Below are positions 53,729 to 63,556 of a DNA stretch of 64,000 bases, piece after piece. The stretch comes from Paracoccaceae bacterium (GTDB lineage Bacteria; Pseudomonadota; Alphaproteobacteria; Rhodobacterales; Rhodobacteraceae), in the NCBI GenBank assembly GCA_016124615.1, contig WGNF01000006.1, positions 186,001 through 250,000 of the forward strand. Reading direction: 5' to 3'. A model generated the notes under the pieces. The model had not been told where the DNA came from, made no database searches, and saw only the letters and a list, made by a program, of their open reading frames with translations. The stretch's first letter is position 1. Each line of letters begins with the position of its first letter. Position numbers and translations under genes: made by a program.

Positions 53729-55687
53729 TTAGTGTAGATCGGGCGGCGTCGCCTCGGCAAGAACCGTGGCCAGAAACGCATCGAGCGTCTGGGTTTCGGT
53801 ATGCGTGTCGCCCAGACGGCGGATTGAAACACTGCGCTCTTCGACCTCTTTCAGGCCGATGGCCAGCAGCACCGGCACCTTGCCCACCGAATGCTCGCGC
53901 ACCTTGTAGTTGATCTTCTCGTTGCGGGTGTCGGCCTCGGCGCGGATGCCCTGCGCCAGGAGTGCGGCGGTGACCTCTTCGACATAGGCATCGGCGCCCG
54001 AGACGATGGAGGCGACCACCACTTGCCGCGGCGCCAGCCAGAACGGCATCTTGCCGGCGTAGTTCTCGATCAGGATGCCGATGAAGCGCTCGAAGCTGCC
54101 CAGAATGGCGCGGTGCAGCATGTAGGGGCGGTGTTTCGCCCCGTCTTCACCGATGTATTCCGCCCCCAGCCGCTCCGGCAGGTTCGGGTCGACCTGGAAG
54201 GTGCCGCACTGCCATTCGCGCCCGATGGCGTCGGTCAGCTTGAAGTCGAGCTTGGGGCCATAGAACGCGCCGTCGCCGGGGTTGATCTCGTAGCTCGCCC
54301 CAGCGCCCTTGATCGCGGCCTCCAGCATGCCTTCCACCTTGTCCCAGGTTTCGTCGGAGCCGATGCGCACATCGGGGCGGGTAGAGAATTTGATGTCGAA
54401 TTTCTCGAACCCGAGGTCACGGTAGACCGAGGACAACAGTTTGATGAACCCCGCGCATTCGGCGCCGATCTGGTCCTCGGTGCAGAAGATATGTGCGTCG
54501 TCCTGCGTGAAGCCGCGCACCCGCATCAGCCCGTGCATCGAGCCCGAGCTTTCATAGCGATGGCATGATCCGAATTCGGCCAGCCTCAGGGGCAGGTCGC
54601 GGTAGCTTTTCAGGCCCTGGTTATACACCTGCACATGGCAGGGGCAGTTCATCGGCTTCAGCGCGTTGATCCGCTTTTCCTTGGCGCCTTCCTCGTCGAC
54701 CTCGACGATGAACATGTTCTCGCGGTAGGCTTCCCAGTGGCCCGAACGTTCCCACAGGACACGATCGACCACTTGCGGCGTGCGGATTTCCTTGTAGCCC
54801 GCAGCGCGCAGGCGGCGGCGCATGTAATCCTCCAGCGCGCGCCAGATCGTCCAGCCGTTCGGGTGCCAGAACACCATGCCCGGCGCCTCTTCCTGCAAGT
54901 GGAACAGCTCCATCTCGCGGCCCAGCTTGCGGTGGTCGCGCTTGGCCGCCTCTTCCATCATGGTCAGGTAGGCCTTCAGGTCGTCGCGGTTCTTGAAGGC
55001 GACGGCATAGATGCGCTGCAACATCTGGCGGTTGCTGTCACCGCGCCAGTAGGCGCCCGCGACCGTGGTCAGCTTGAAGGCGTCGGCGGGCACTTGGCCG
55101 GTGTTTTGCAGATGCGGGCCTCGGCACAGGTCTTGCCAGTGGCCATGCCAGTACATGCGGATCGGCTGATCGCCGGGAATGCCCTCGATCAGCTCGACCT
55201 TGTAGGGCTCATTGTTGGCCTCGTAATAGCGGATGGCGCGATCCCGGTCCCAGACCTCGGTGGTGACGGGGTCGCGGCGGTTGATGATCTCTTTCATCCG
55301 CTTCTCGATCGCACCGAGGTCTTCGGGGGTGAAGGGTTCGGCGCGGTCGAAGTCGTAGTACCAGCCGTTCTGGATCACCGGGCCGATGGTCACCTTCACC
55401 TCAGGCCAGATTTCCTGCACCGCGCGTGCCATGATATGTGCCAGATCGTGCCGGATCAGTTCCAGCGCGGCGCCATCATCCTGCATGGTGTTGATCTTGA
55501 TCGACGCATCGGCCGTCAGCGGCCATTGCAGGTCGAAATGCGCGCCGTTCACGGTGGCCGAGATCGCCTTCTTGCCAAGGCTGGTCGCGATCGAGGTCGC
55601 GACCTCGCCGGGCGTGATGCCCGCGGCGAAGGTCCGCACGGAGCCATCGGGGAAGGTCAGCGAAATGTCGTGTGAGTCCAGGGCCAT
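53729..55687 (-). CDS. thrS: Threonyl-tRNA synthetase
   Basis: A 652-residue class II synthetase. It has an N-terminal TGS domain (ITLxFPDGS type, here [16 protein letters not shown]), the editing domain with [12 protein letters not shown] and its later Cys ([11 protein letters not shown]), catalytic core motifs [33 protein letters not shown] in part, and GRxWQCGT-type motif 3, then the anticodon-binding domain. It charges tRNA-Thr. ATG 55687 is the usual N-terminus (MALDSHDI). Confidence 0.96.
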   Translation of the reverse strand: MALDSHDISLTFPDGSVRTFAAGITPGEVATSIATSLGKKAISATVNGAHFDLQWPLTADASIKINTMQDDGAALELIRHDLAHIMARAVQEIWPEVKVTIGPVIQNGWYYDFDRAEPFTPEDLGAIEKRMKEIINRRDPVTTEVWDRDRAIRYYEANNEPYKVELIEGIPGDQPIRMYWHGHWQDLCRGPHLQNTGQVPADAFKLTTVAGAYWRGDSNRQMLQRIYAVAFKNRDDLKAYLTMMEEAAKRDHRKLGREMELFHLQEEAPGMVFWHPNGWTIWRALEDYMRRRLRAAGYKEIRTPQVVDRVLWERSGHWEAYRENMFIVEVDEEGAKEKRINALKPMNCPCHVQVYNQGLKSYRDLPLRLAEFGSCHRYESSGSMHGLMRVRGFTQDDAHIFCTEDQIGAECAGFIKLLSSVYRDLGFEKFDIKFSTRPDVRIGSDETWDKVEGMLEAAIKGAGASYEINPGDGAFYGPKLDFKLTDAIGREWQCGTFQVDPNLPERLGAEYIGEDGAKHRPYMLHRAILGSFERFIGILIENYAGKMPFWLAPRQVVVASIVSGADAYVEEVTAALLAQGIRAEADTRNEKINYKVREHSVGKVPVLLAIGLKEVEERSVSIRRLGDTHTETQTLDAFLATVLAEATPPDLH

Positions 55688-55800
55688 CTTGGCTCTCCTC
55701 GTCGGTTTGGCGCCCACGGATGCGCCCGGTTGCGGGTATGGTGGCGAGGTTTTGCGCCGCAGAGACGAGGAAGTCAACCAGCCTGCAAATGGGTGGTAAC

Positions 55801-56169
55801 CTATAAACTGGCTGTGATTGGTGGCTCGACCCTTACCGCTTTTCCGAAAATTCGCTTGGGGGGTGATATCGAATAGTTCTGCGGATCCGCTCTATCTGGT
55901 GGTCGCTTTTGCAATAGGATTGCAATTTTGGCGGTGTTTTCTGCTGTATGTATGACTGCAAGCGAGATTTGCCCTGCCGCCACGGCACTCAGCCCCATAA
56001 TCGCGACGACAAATGCAGGGAGACCTACCAGCGGCGAGCCTACTGCAGAGACTCCAACAGTTAGAACGATCCCCACGACAGTAGTTGACCATCCTATGAT
56101 GATGGTTGCATATGAAATGAACTTGGACGTCAGGTAGCTGTGCTCGACAATCATCTCGCTCCCTCTCAT
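55801..56169 (-). CDS. Small AT-rich membrane protein, hypothetical
   Basis: A 122-residue protein with two hydrophobic segments ([38 protein letters not shown]) and a polar, proline-containing C-terminus ([19 protein letters not shown]). I do not recognise the family. It is AT-richer than its neighbours, as are its flanks, and may be a recent arrival or a fast-evolving orphan. The second Met at 56154 could be the real start. Confidence 0.5.
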   Translation of the reverse strand: MRGSEMIVEHSYLTSKFISYATIIIGWSTTVVGIVLTVGVSAVGSPLVGLPAFVVAIMGLSAVAAGQISLAVIHTAENTAKIAILLQKRPPDRADPQNYSISPPKRIFGKAVRVEPPITASL

Positions 56170-56277
56170 GCGTTGTTCCGTTTGGATAACTCTGGTTCGT
56201 TCTGGTTAACCTTGGGTTAACAGTTGAAACGTTCGCTCGTTCTGATGAAGCCTTACGGGGCGATTGACGAGGTCGGC

Positions 56278-57024
56278 ATGGAAGAACTGGCTACCCCGCA
56301 GGGTCGGCGCATCGCCTTTCGACGCAGGTCGGGCCGGGGGCCGGGCGTGGTGTTTCTGGGCGGCTTCAAGTCGGACATGGAGGGCACCAAGGCGCAGGCG
56401 CTGGACGGCTGGGCCGCCGCGACCGGGCGCGCCTTTCTGCGCTTCGATTATTCCGGGCACGGGTCATCCTCGGGCGCGTTCGAGGATGGCGCGATCGGCG
56501 ACTGGGCCGAGGATGCGCTGGCCGCAATCGGCGCGCTGACCGAGGGGCCGCAGGTGCTGGTGGGCTCTTCAATGGGCGGCTGGATTTCGCTGCTGGTGGC
56601 GAAGGCGATGCCGGAACGGGTGGCCGGGCTGGTCGGCGTCGCAGCCGCGCCCGATTTCACCGAGGACAGCCTGTGGCAGCGGATGACCCCGGCCGACCGT
56701 GCGGCGCTTGCCCGCGATGGCCGGGTGGAGCGGGCCTCGGCCTATTCTGACGCGCCCTATGTCTACACCCAGCGGCTGATCGAGGACGGGCGGCGCCATC
56801 TGGTGTTGCGCGCGCCGCTGGCGCTGCCGTTCCCGGTGCGGCTGTTGCAGGGCACGGCGGATGAGGATGTGCCGGTCGCGGTGGCAGAGCGGCTCTTTGC
56901 CCACATCGACGGGCCGGATGTGCGGCTGACGCTGGTGAAGGGGGCCGATCACCGCTTTTCGACGGGCGCCTGCCTTCGGCTGGTCGAGGCGACGGTGGCG
57001 GAAATTCTGGCGCAGGGGGTGTGA
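56278..57024 (+). CDS. Alpha/beta hydrolase (ABHD10-like)
   Basis: A 248-residue serine hydrolase with the oxyanion region FLGGFKSDMEGTKA, nucleophile elbow GSSMGGW and a late catalytic His in KGADHRFST. ATG 56278 follows GAGG; a longer frame from a TTG at 56224 is less likely. The pattern FLGGFxSDMxGxKA is typical of the group that includes mitochondrial ABHD10. The next hydrolase starts directly after its stop codon, so the two are one unit. The substrate is unknown. Confidence 0.85.
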   Translation: MEELATPQGRRIAFRRRSGRGPGVVFLGGFKSDMEGTKAQALDGWAAATGRAFLRFDYSGHGSSSGAFEDGAIGDWAEDALAAIGALTEGPQVLVGSSMGGWISLLVAKAMPERVAGLVGVAAAPDFTEDSLWQRMTPADRAALARDGRVERASAYSDAPYVYTQRLIEDGRRHLVLRAPLALPFPVRLLQGTADEDVPVAVAERLFAHIDGPDVRLTLVKGADHRFSTGACLRLVEATVAEILAQGV

Positions 57025-58005
57025 ATGCGGCGGATCGGACGTTGGCTGGGGGCGATCCTCATTGCATTTATCGTACTTCTTGCCGGGGTGTGGTTTCTTG
57101 CGCCAAGACCCGGCGTTGATCCGGCTTTACACTTCTCAGCGAATAGTTTGGGAAGTGATCTTGATGCGTATCTGACCTCAGAAGAACATCACTTTTCGGA
57201 CATAACGCCGGGCGCCGAGAAGCGGATCATCTGGGCCGGCGCGACGGGTGTCAAAACGCCCTATGCGGTCGTCTACCTGCACGGCTACTCCGCCACCTCG
57301 GAAGAAATCCGCCCGGTGCCGGATGACGTGGCCAAGGCGCTTGGCGCCAATCTGTTCTTCACCCGCTTCACCGGCCACGGCCGGGGCGGCGCCGCGATGG
57401 CGCAGGCGACGGCGGGCGACTGGATCAACGACACCGCCGAGGCGTTGGCGATCGGCAAGCGGTTGGGCGACAAGGTCATCGTGATCTCGACCTCCACTGG
57501 CGGCACGCTGGCCGCCATCGCCGCCACCGATCCGCGGCTGGCGCCCGAGATGGCGGGCATCGTCTTTCTGTCGCCGAACTTCGGCATCAACGACCCGCTG
57601 GCGTTTTTGCTGACCTGGCCGCTGGTGCGGGTCTGGGCGCCGCTGGTGGCGGGGCCGGTGCATTCCTTCACGCCGCTCAATGACCGTCAGGCGAAGTTCT
57701 GGACGACGTCGTATCCCACCATCGCCGCCGTGCCGCTGGGCGCGCTGGTCGCCTATGCGGACCGTCAGGACTATGCGACCGCCAAAACTCCCGCGCTGTT
57801 CATCTACACCCGCGCCGACAAGGTGGTGCGGCCGGACCGGACCGATGCCGTTGTGGCGCGCTGGGGCGGGCCGAAGCAGGTGGTGAATCCGGTGATGGGG
57901 CCGAAGGACGATCCATCCTCGCATGTGATCGCGGGCGACATTCTCAGCCCCGATCAGACCGCGCCGACGGTTGCGCGCATTCTGGACTGGGCGAAAGGGC
58001 TTTAA
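57025..58005 (+). CDS. Membrane-anchored alpha/beta hydrolase
   Basis: A 326-residue hydrolase with an N-terminal membrane anchor (LGAILIAFIVLLAGVWFLA, about residues 9-27) and a periplasmic catalytic domain: VVYLHGYSATSEEIRPV, the nucleophile in ISTSTGGTLA, and catalytic Asp/His later (IYTRADKVV; PSSHVI). The first 60 codons are more AT-rich than the rest. It follows the preceding hydrolase without a gap and is convergent with phaZ. The substrate is unknown. Confidence 0.82.
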   Translation: MRRIGRWLGAILIAFIVLLAGVWFLAPRPGVDPALHFSANSLGSDLDAYLTSEEHHFSDITPGAEKRIIWAGATGVKTPYAVVYLHGYSATSEEIRPVPDDVAKALGANLFFTRFTGHGRGGAAMAQATAGDWINDTAEALAIGKRLGDKVIVISTSTGGTLAAIAATDPRLAPEMAGIVFLSPNFGINDPLAFLLTWPLVRVWAPLVAGPVHSFTPLNDRQAKFWTTSYPTIAAVPLGALVAYADRQDYATAKTPALFIYTRADKVVRPDRTDAVVARWGGPKQVVNPVMGPKDDPSSHVIAGDILSPDQTAPTVARILDWAKGL

Positions 58006-58053
58006 CCACGCTTTCAGCCCGGCGACACCTGCGCCGGGCCAAGGGTCGAGTGG

Positions 58054-59331
58054 TCAGGCGGTCGCGGCGACGAGGCTGACCGGCTTGGTCCGCTTCGGCC
58101 CGCCGCCGTGCGAGTCGATGAAGTCGAGGATCAGCGGGCGGATATTCTGCCGCCACGACTTGCCGGCGAAGATGCCGTAGTGGCCGGCGCCGGGTTCCAG
58201 ATGATGCGCCTTCTTCGCGGCGGGCAGGCCGGTGCACAGGTCCAGCGCCGCAACGCATTGGCCGGGGGCGGAAATGTCGTCATTCGCGCCTTCGACGGTA
58301 TGCACGGCGATATCGGTGATCTTGCCGATGTCCACACGCTTGCCCGCCACGATGAACTCGTTCTTGGCGATCTCGCGGTTCTTGAAGATACGTTCCACCG
58401 TCGACAGGTAGAACTCGGCCGTCATGTCCATGACAGAGAGATATTCGTCGTAGAAGCGGTTGTGCGCGTCATGGTCACTGGCCTCGCCTTTGGCGGCAAG
58501 GACGATCTCGTCATAGAACGCCTGCGCGTGGCGGTCGGAGTTCATCGAGATGAACGAGGCCAGTTGCAAGAGGCCCGGATAGACCAACCGCCCGGTGCCC
58601 GCAAACTTGAAGCCCACGCGCTGAATGGCGAGGTGTTCGAGCTGGCCCATCGTGATGCGGCGACCGAAGTCGGTCACGTCGGTCGCAGCGGCATCGGGGT
58701 CGATCGGGCCACCGATCAGGGTCAGCGTGCGCGGTTGTGCCGCGGGGTCTTCCTCGGCCAGATAGGCGGCGGCGGCGAGGGTCAGCGGCGCCGGTTGGCA
58801 CACCGCGATCACATTGGTTTCAGGCCCGAGCGTGCGCATGAACTCGACAAGGTAGAGCGTGTAATCCTCGATATCGAACTTGCCCGCCGACACCGGAATG
58901 TCACGCGCGTTGTGCCAGTCGGTCACGTAGACTTCGCAATCGGGGATTAGGCTGATCACGGTCGAGCGCAGGAGTGTGGCATAGTGGCCAGACATCGGCG
59001 CGACCAGCAGAACGCGGCGCGGGCGCGGCGTGCGGCCCTGCACCTTGAAGTGGATCAGATCGCCAAAGGCTTTCTTTACAGTGCATTCCACCGTGACAAC
59101 CGCGTCGCGACCGTCATCGCCCGGAACAGAGGAGATGCCCCAGTCCGGCTTGATCACCATGCGGGCAAAGCTGCGTTCGGTGATCCGGCCCCAAGCCGAC
59201 AGCACCTTGAAGAACGGGTGCGGCACCATGCCGAAGACGGGATACGAGGCGAAGGCGCGGGCCGAAGCGCCAAGCCATTCGTTCGTGTTCCGCGTCGCCT
59301 CCATGAGGTCGTAGGTGGCCATGTTCTTCAT
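58054..59331 (-). CDS. phaZ: Intracellular polyhydroxyalkanoate depolymerase PhaZ
   Basis: A 425-residue intracellular PHB depolymerase. The nucleophile is Cys178 in VIAVCQPAPLTLAAAA, in place of the usual Ser, as in PhaZa1-type enzymes; VAPMSGHYATLLR, VYVTDWHNARDIPV and the late catalytic H in EPGAGHYGIF are also present. It degrades the stored polymer to hydroxybutyrate units. ATG 59331 follows AGGAGACGAC. It is divergent from phaC across a 102-nt region. Confidence 0.93.
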   Translation of the reverse strand: MKNMATYDLMEATRNTNEWLGASARAFASYPVFGMVPHPFFKVLSAWGRITERSFARMVIKPDWGISSVPGDDGRDAVVTVECTVKKAFGDLIHFKVQGRTPRPRRVLLVAPMSGHYATLLRSTVISLIPDCEVYVTDWHNARDIPVSAGKFDIEDYTLYLVEFMRTLGPETNVIAVCQPAPLTLAAAAYLAEEDPAAQPRTLTLIGGPIDPDAAATDVTDFGRRITMGQLEHLAIQRVGFKFAGTGRLVYPGLLQLASFISMNSDRHAQAFYDEIVLAAKGEASDHDAHNRFYDEYLSVMDMTAEFYLSTVERIFKNREIAKNEFIVAGKRVDIGKITDIAVHTVEGANDDISAPGQCVAALDLCTGLPAAKKAHHLEPGAGHYGIFAGKSWRQNIRPLILDFIDSHGGGPKRTKPVSLVAATA

Positions 59332-59433
59332 GTCGTCTCCTTGTCGCGCGGTGCACGCGGAAAAATCGTCGCTTTTCCCCCCAGAAGGGCGACAGTATGC
59401 TGCGTAGCGGCAAGATAGGGGGGAAACATTCAC

Positions 59434-61230
59434 ATGACAACTGAGCAAGAGGTCGTAGATGCCGACAAGCTCGCCCGCCTCAACGCCAATCTGGCGAAGG
59501 TCGAAGAGCTGACGCAGCGACTTGTGGCGGCGATGGCACACAAGCGGACGATCGACGCAAGCCTGCAGGGGCCGAGCGACGAGCTGTTTCTGAAGGCGGC
59601 GGCGGCCTACATGGCCGAGATGGTGAACAACCCCGCCAAGATCATCGAGAACCAGGTGTCTTACTGGGGCAAGTCGCTGAAGCACTATGTCGAGGCGCAG
59701 CAGTTGCTGGCCAAGGGCAAGTTGCAGGCGCCGCCGGACCCGACGCCGAAAGACCGGCGCTTTGCCAACCCGCTGTGGGAAACGCATCCCTATTTCAACT
59801 TCATCAAGCAGCAGTACCTGTTCGGCGCCGAGGCGATGGACAAGGCGATCGAGGGACTCGAGGGGCTGGATGCGCGCGAGAAGAAGCGGGTGGAGTATTT
59901 CACCCAGCAGATCGTCGACATGATGTCGCCCACCAACTTTCTGGCCACCAACCCCGACGCACTGGAACGCGCCGTGCAGACCGATGGCCAATCGCTGGTG
60001 CAGGGGCTCGAAAATCTGGTGCGCGACCTGGAGGCGAACAAGGGCGATCTGGTGGTCACCCTGGCCGACAAGGAGGCCTTCAAGGTGGGCGTCGATCTGG
60101 CGACCACGCCGGGTTCGGTCGTCTTCCGCAACCGGATGCTGGAGCTGATCCAGTATGCGCCATCGACCGACACGGTGCACAAGACGCCGCTGATCATCTT
60201 TCCGCCGTGGATCAACAAGTTCTACATCCTTGACCTGAAACCGCAAAACAGCCTGATCAAGTGGATCGTCGATCAGGGCTTCACGCTGTTCGTGGTCAGT
60301 TGGGTGAACCCGGACGCCAGCTACCGCGACGTCGGTCTGGGCGAATATATCCGCGACGGCTACCTGACCGTGATCGAGCAGGTGAAGGCGATCTGCGACG
60401 TGCCAAAGGTGAACGCCGTCGGCTACTGCATCGCCGGCACGACGCTGAGCCTGACGTTGGCCTACATGAAGAAGACGGGCGACAAATCGGTGAATTCCGC
60501 AACGTTCTTCACCACGCTCACCGATTTCTCGGATCAGGGCGAGGTCGGGGTCTTCCTTGACAACGATTTCGTCGACGGGATCGAGCGCGAGGTGAATGAG
60601 ACCGGCATCCTCAGTTCGTTCTTCATGTCGCGGACGTTTTCGTTCCTGCGCTCGAACGACCTGATCTATCAGCCCGCCATCAAGAGCTACATGATGGGCG
60701 AGGCGCCGCCTGCCTTCGATCTGTTGTTCTGGAACGGCGACAGCACCAACCTGCCGGCCCGGATGAGCGTGGAATACCTGCGCGGGCTGTGTCAGGAAGA
60801 CAAGCTGGCGAAGGGGGAGTTCACCATCCTCGGCCATTCCGTGTCGCTAAAGGACATCACGCTGCCGGTCTGCGCCGTAGCCTGCGAAACCGACCACATC
60901 GCGGCCTGGCGATCCAGCTTCAACGGGCTCCGGCAGTTCGGCGCCAAGGACAAGACGTTCATCCTGTCGGAGTCCGGGCATATCGCGGGCATCGTCAATC
61001 CGCCGTCGAAGCAGAAGTACGGCCACTACCTCAGCGAGGGGCCGCTGGACGACGCCGACGCCTGGAAGGCGCGATCGGCCGAATACAGGGGCTCGTGGTG
61101 GCCGCACTGGGGCGGCTGGCTGGCGAAGCGGTCGGGGGCCAAGGTTCCGGCACGCGTTCCGGGTGATTCGACGCATCCGGTACTCGCCCCGGCGCCCGGC
61201 ACTTACGTAACGGCAACGCCAGCCCCCTGA
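59434..61230 (+). CDS. phaC: Class I polyhydroxyalkanoate synthase PhaC
   Basis: A 598-residue PHA synthase. It has the lipase-like box GYCIAG with catalytic Cys332, and PWINKFYILDLKPQNSLI and GFTLFVVSWVNPDAS upstream, both diagnostic of class I PhaC. The C-terminal catalytic His lies in ESGHIAGIVNPPSK. It polymerises (R)-3-hydroxyacyl-CoA on granules. It is followed by the phasin gene, phaP, with a large palindrome between them. Confidence 0.96.
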   Translation: MTTEQEVVDADKLARLNANLAKVEELTQRLVAAMAHKRTIDASLQGPSDELFLKAAAAYMAEMVNNPAKIIENQVSYWGKSLKHYVEAQQLLAKGKLQAPPDPTPKDRRFANPLWETHPYFNFIKQQYLFGAEAMDKAIEGLEGLDAREKKRVEYFTQQIVDMMSPTNFLATNPDALERAVQTDGQSLVQGLENLVRDLEANKGDLVVTLADKEAFKVGVDLATTPGSVVFRNRMLELIQYAPSTDTVHKTPLIIFPPWINKFYILDLKPQNSLIKWIVDQGFTLFVVSWVNPDASYRDVGLGEYIRDGYLTVIEQVKAICDVPKVNAVGYCIAGTTLSLTLAYMKKTGDKSVNSATFFTTLTDFSDQGEVGVFLDNDFVDGIEREVNETGILSSFFMSRTFSFLRSNDLIYQPAIKSYMMGEAPPAFDLLFWNGDSTNLPARMSVEYLRGLCQEDKLAKGEFTILGHSVSLKDITLPVCAVACETDHIAAWRSSFNGLRQFGAKDKTFILSESGHIAGIVNPPSKQKYGHYLSEGPLDDADAWKARSAEYRGSWWPHWGGWLAKRSGAKVPARVPGDSTHPVLAPAPGTYVTATPAP

Positions 61231-61265
61231 TCTTCCACGTCTTTCCAGCCCCGATCCGGCATTAT

Positions 61266-61305
61266 GCCGCAGCGCAGCAATTTTGTTGAAATGCTGCGCT
61301 GCGGC
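61266..61305. promoter_or_regulatory. Large TGC-rich palindrome between phaC and phaP (candidate PhaR operator / phaC terminator)
   Basis: GCCGCAGCGCAGCA (61266-61279) and TGCTGCGCTGCGGC (61292-61305) are perfect 14-bp reverse complements around a 12-nt AT-rich spacer. PhaR of Paracoccus binds TGC-rich sequences in the phaP promoter, so this is a likely site. As RNA it would also fold into a strong hairpin behind phaC. Confidence 0.6.
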
Positions 61306-61364
61306 GTGTATATATTCTTCAGAAGCGGGACCGGGTGGCCCTGCACGAGATGGAGAAGAAGATC

Positions 61365-61814
61365 ATGGCGAAGACCCAGGATTTCACCAAAGTCATGCAG
61401 GACATGATGGCGTCGTTCCCGATGGACACCACCGCGTTCCAGGGCGCGTTCAAGACCCAGGCCGCTCTGGGCGAGAAAATGGCGAAAGTCGCGCTGGAAG
61501 CTGCCGAGAAGTCGACCGAGATTTCCAGCAAGTGGACCAAAGACACCCTCGCCAAGTTCGGCGACATGTCGAAAGCCAAAGAAGAGCCGACCGACTACAC
61601 CAAGGCGATGACCGATTTCGCCTCGTCGGCCGCTGAAATGGCTGCCGAGAACCTGGCCGCCTTCGCCGAAGTCGCGAAGAAGGTGCAGATGGAAACCGTC
61701 GAGCTGATGCTGGCTGCCGGAAAGGACATGTCGGAAGACGCGACCGCGGCCGTCAAGAAGGCGACCACGGAAGTGACGACCGCCGCCAAGAAAGCTGCTG
61801 CGGCTGCGAAGTAA
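61365..61814 (+). CDS. phaP: Phasin, PHA granule-associated protein PhaP
   Basis: A 149-residue helical protein: AKTQDFTKVMQDMMASFPMD at the start, then amphipathic helices (KVALEAAEKSTEISSKW) and an Ala/Lys-rich C-terminus (VTTAAKKAAAAAK), as in phasins that coat PHA granules. ATG 61365 follows GGAG; an upstream GTG at 61335 is less likely. It lies between phaC and phaR, as in Paracoccus denitrificans. Confidence 0.92.
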   Translation: MAKTQDFTKVMQDMMASFPMDTTAFQGAFKTQAALGEKMAKVALEAAEKSTEISSKWTKDTLAKFGDMSKAKEEPTDYTKAMTDFASSAAEMAAENLAAFAEVAKKVQMETVELMLAAGKDMSEDATAAVKKATTEVTTAAKKAAAAAK

Positions 61815-61852
61815 TCGACGCAGATCCAACGTCCTCCCCGTTGGTGATGCAG

Positions 61853-61885
61853 AGGGTGGGCCTTGTGCCCACCCTTTCTTTTTCT
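61853..61885 (+). terminator. Rho-independent terminator of phaP
   Basis: AGGGTGGG and CCCACCCT form an 8-bp stem with a 7-nt loop, followed directly by TTCTTTTTCT. It lies 39 nt past the phaP stop and before phaR. Confidence 0.85.
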
Positions 61886-61932
61886 GCGGAAGCGTCCTAG
61901 AGTTCTCTGCACCGCGACATGGGGAGAGACCG

Positions 61933-62490
61933 ATGGCCGAGACCGACAAGCCGCTTTTGATCAAGCGCTACGCCAGCCGTCGACTCTACAACACCGAAAC
62001 CAGCGACTATGTCACGCTCGACGATATCGCGAAGTTCATTCGCGCGGGCCGCGAAGTGCAGATCATCGACCTGAAAAGCGGCGATGACCTGACCCGGCAA
62101 TACCTGCTTCAGATCATCGCCGAGCACGAGAGCAAGGGCGAAAGCGTTCTGCCGATCAACGTGCTCACCGACCTTGTGCGCAGCTACACGACCCAGGCGC
62201 AAAGCGTTGTGCCGCAGTTCCTGGCGATGTCGTTCGAAATGCTGCGCGATGGCCAGTCGAAGATCATGGAAAACCTGACCCATATTCCGAACCCGATGGC
62301 GAACCTGCCGGGGTTCGAGGCGATGCAGCGGCAGCAACAGGCGTTCATGCGCACCATGATGGCGGGCTGGCCACCGGCATCGACCGGGGACGACGCTGAA
62401 ACCGAAACGCCCGCCGCCGACAATTCCAAGGAACTGCAGCAGATCCGCAAGCAACTGGCCGATCTGCAGGCCAAACTGTCCAAGCTCTGA
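61933..62490 (+). CDS. phaR: Polyhydroxyalkanoate synthesis repressor PhaR
   Basis: A 185-residue PhaR. It has the N-terminal DNA-binding domain (LLIKRYASRRLYNTETSDYV and TLDDIAKFIRAGREVQIIDL), then the PHA-binding region (DLTRQYLLQIIAEHES), and a C-terminal helical tail (KELQQIRKQLADLQAKLSKL). PhaR binds PHA polymer and represses phaP until granules form. It has its own region after the phaP terminator. Confidence 0.95.
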   Translation: MAETDKPLLIKRYASRRLYNTETSDYVTLDDIAKFIRAGREVQIIDLKSGDDLTRQYLLQIIAEHESKGESVLPINVLTDLVRSYTTQAQSVVPQFLAMSFEMLRDGQSKIMENLTHIPNPMANLPGFEAMQRQQQAFMRTMMAGWPPASTGDDAETETPAADNSKELQQIRKQLADLQAKLSKL

Positions 62491-62562
62491 CCGGCAAGGA
62501 CGGCCCGCCATTGCCCGATTGCGCCCGCGCGGATAGCGTCGGGGCAACCGGAGGGAGCGCGC

Positions 62563-63528
62563 ATGGCCGACACGCAGGGCCGCATCACGTTGTGGGGGGT
62601 CGAGGTGTTCCTCGCCGCCGCCGAAGAACGGTCGATCTCGGCCGCCGCGCGGCGTCTGGGGGCCAGCATCTCTGGCGTCAGCCAGCAGCTTTCGGCGCTG
62701 GAACTGGCGCTGGGGGTGGAATTGCTCGACCGTTCGGCGCGGCCGATGGCACTGACCCCGGCGGGCGAGATGTTCCGCCGCCGCGCGCAGGTGATCGTGA
62801 ACGAGGCCGAACAGGCGCGGGCGGAACTCGCCTCGGGCGATCTGGCCGGGCTGACGCAGTTCCGGCTGGGCATGGTCGAGGATTTTGACAGCGACGTGAC
62901 CCCGCGCCTGCTGACGGCGATGGCAGAGGAGCTGAAACGCTGCCAGTTCCTGCTGGAAACCGGCGCCAGCCACCGTCTGTTCGACCAGCTGGATGGCCGT
63001 GCGCTTGACATGGTGGTGGCCGCCGACATGGGTGCGGCGGCCGAGTGGATGGAAGTGCATCCGCTGCTGAGCGAGCCCTTCATCGTCGCCGCGCCGAAAG
63101 GGGCGGTCGATCCCGGCGGCGACGTGCTGGCGCAACTCAGGGCGCTGCCGCTGGTGCTGTATTCGCAGCGCCACCACATGGGCCGCCAGATCGCCGGGCA
63201 TCTCGCGCGGCAGGACCTGCGGCTGGCGCAACGGTTCGAGTTGGACAGCTATCACGCTATCATGGCGATGGTGGCGCAGGGCGCGGGCTGGACGATCCTG
63301 ACGCCGCTGGGGTTCCTGCATGCGCAGCGGTTCCGCGACAAGGCCGACGTGCTGCCGCTGCCTTTTGCCCCGCTGAGCCGTACGATCTCGCTGAATGCGC
63401 GGCGCGGGGTCTTGCGGGGGATGCCAGAGCAGGTGGCCGGACGGCTCAGGCCGCTGTTGCAGGAACTGATCGTGGCGCCCGCCGTGGCGCGGATGCCGTG
63501 GATTGGCGAGGCGCTGAGGGTGGTCTGA
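62563..63528 (+). CDS. LysR-family transcriptional regulator
   Basis: A 321-residue LysR regulator. The N-terminal HTH reads VEVFLAAAEERSISAAARRL, then LGASISGVSQQLSALELALG, and the C-terminal effector domain has two periplasmic-binding-protein-like lobes (AQFRLGMVEDF-type start, here LTQFRLGMVEDF). ATG 62563 has GGAGGGA upstream. The targets and ligand are unknown; the next gene, in the same direction, is a methyltransferase. Confidence 0.92.
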   Translation: MADTQGRITLWGVEVFLAAAEERSISAAARRLGASISGVSQQLSALELALGVELLDRSARPMALTPAGEMFRRRAQVIVNEAEQARAELASGDLAGLTQFRLGMVEDFDSDVTPRLLTAMAEELKRCQFLLETGASHRLFDQLDGRALDMVVAADMGAAAEWMEVHPLLSEPFIVAAPKGAVDPGGDVLAQLRALPLVLYSQRHHMGRQIAGHLARQDLRLAQRFELDSYHAIMAMVAQGAGWTILTPLGFLHAQRFRDKADVLPLPFAPLSRTISLNARRGVLRGMPEQVAGRLRPLLQELIVAPAVARMPWIGEALRVV

Positions 63529-63556
63529 GGTGCGCGACGAAGGGGAGTGCTGACAG

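Noticed and set aside
58054..60837. A 927-codon open frame extending phaZ upstream across the phaC gene on the other strand
   Set aside because: The extra N-terminal part is a shadow of phaC; phaZ has a good ribosome site at 59331 and normal length from there.
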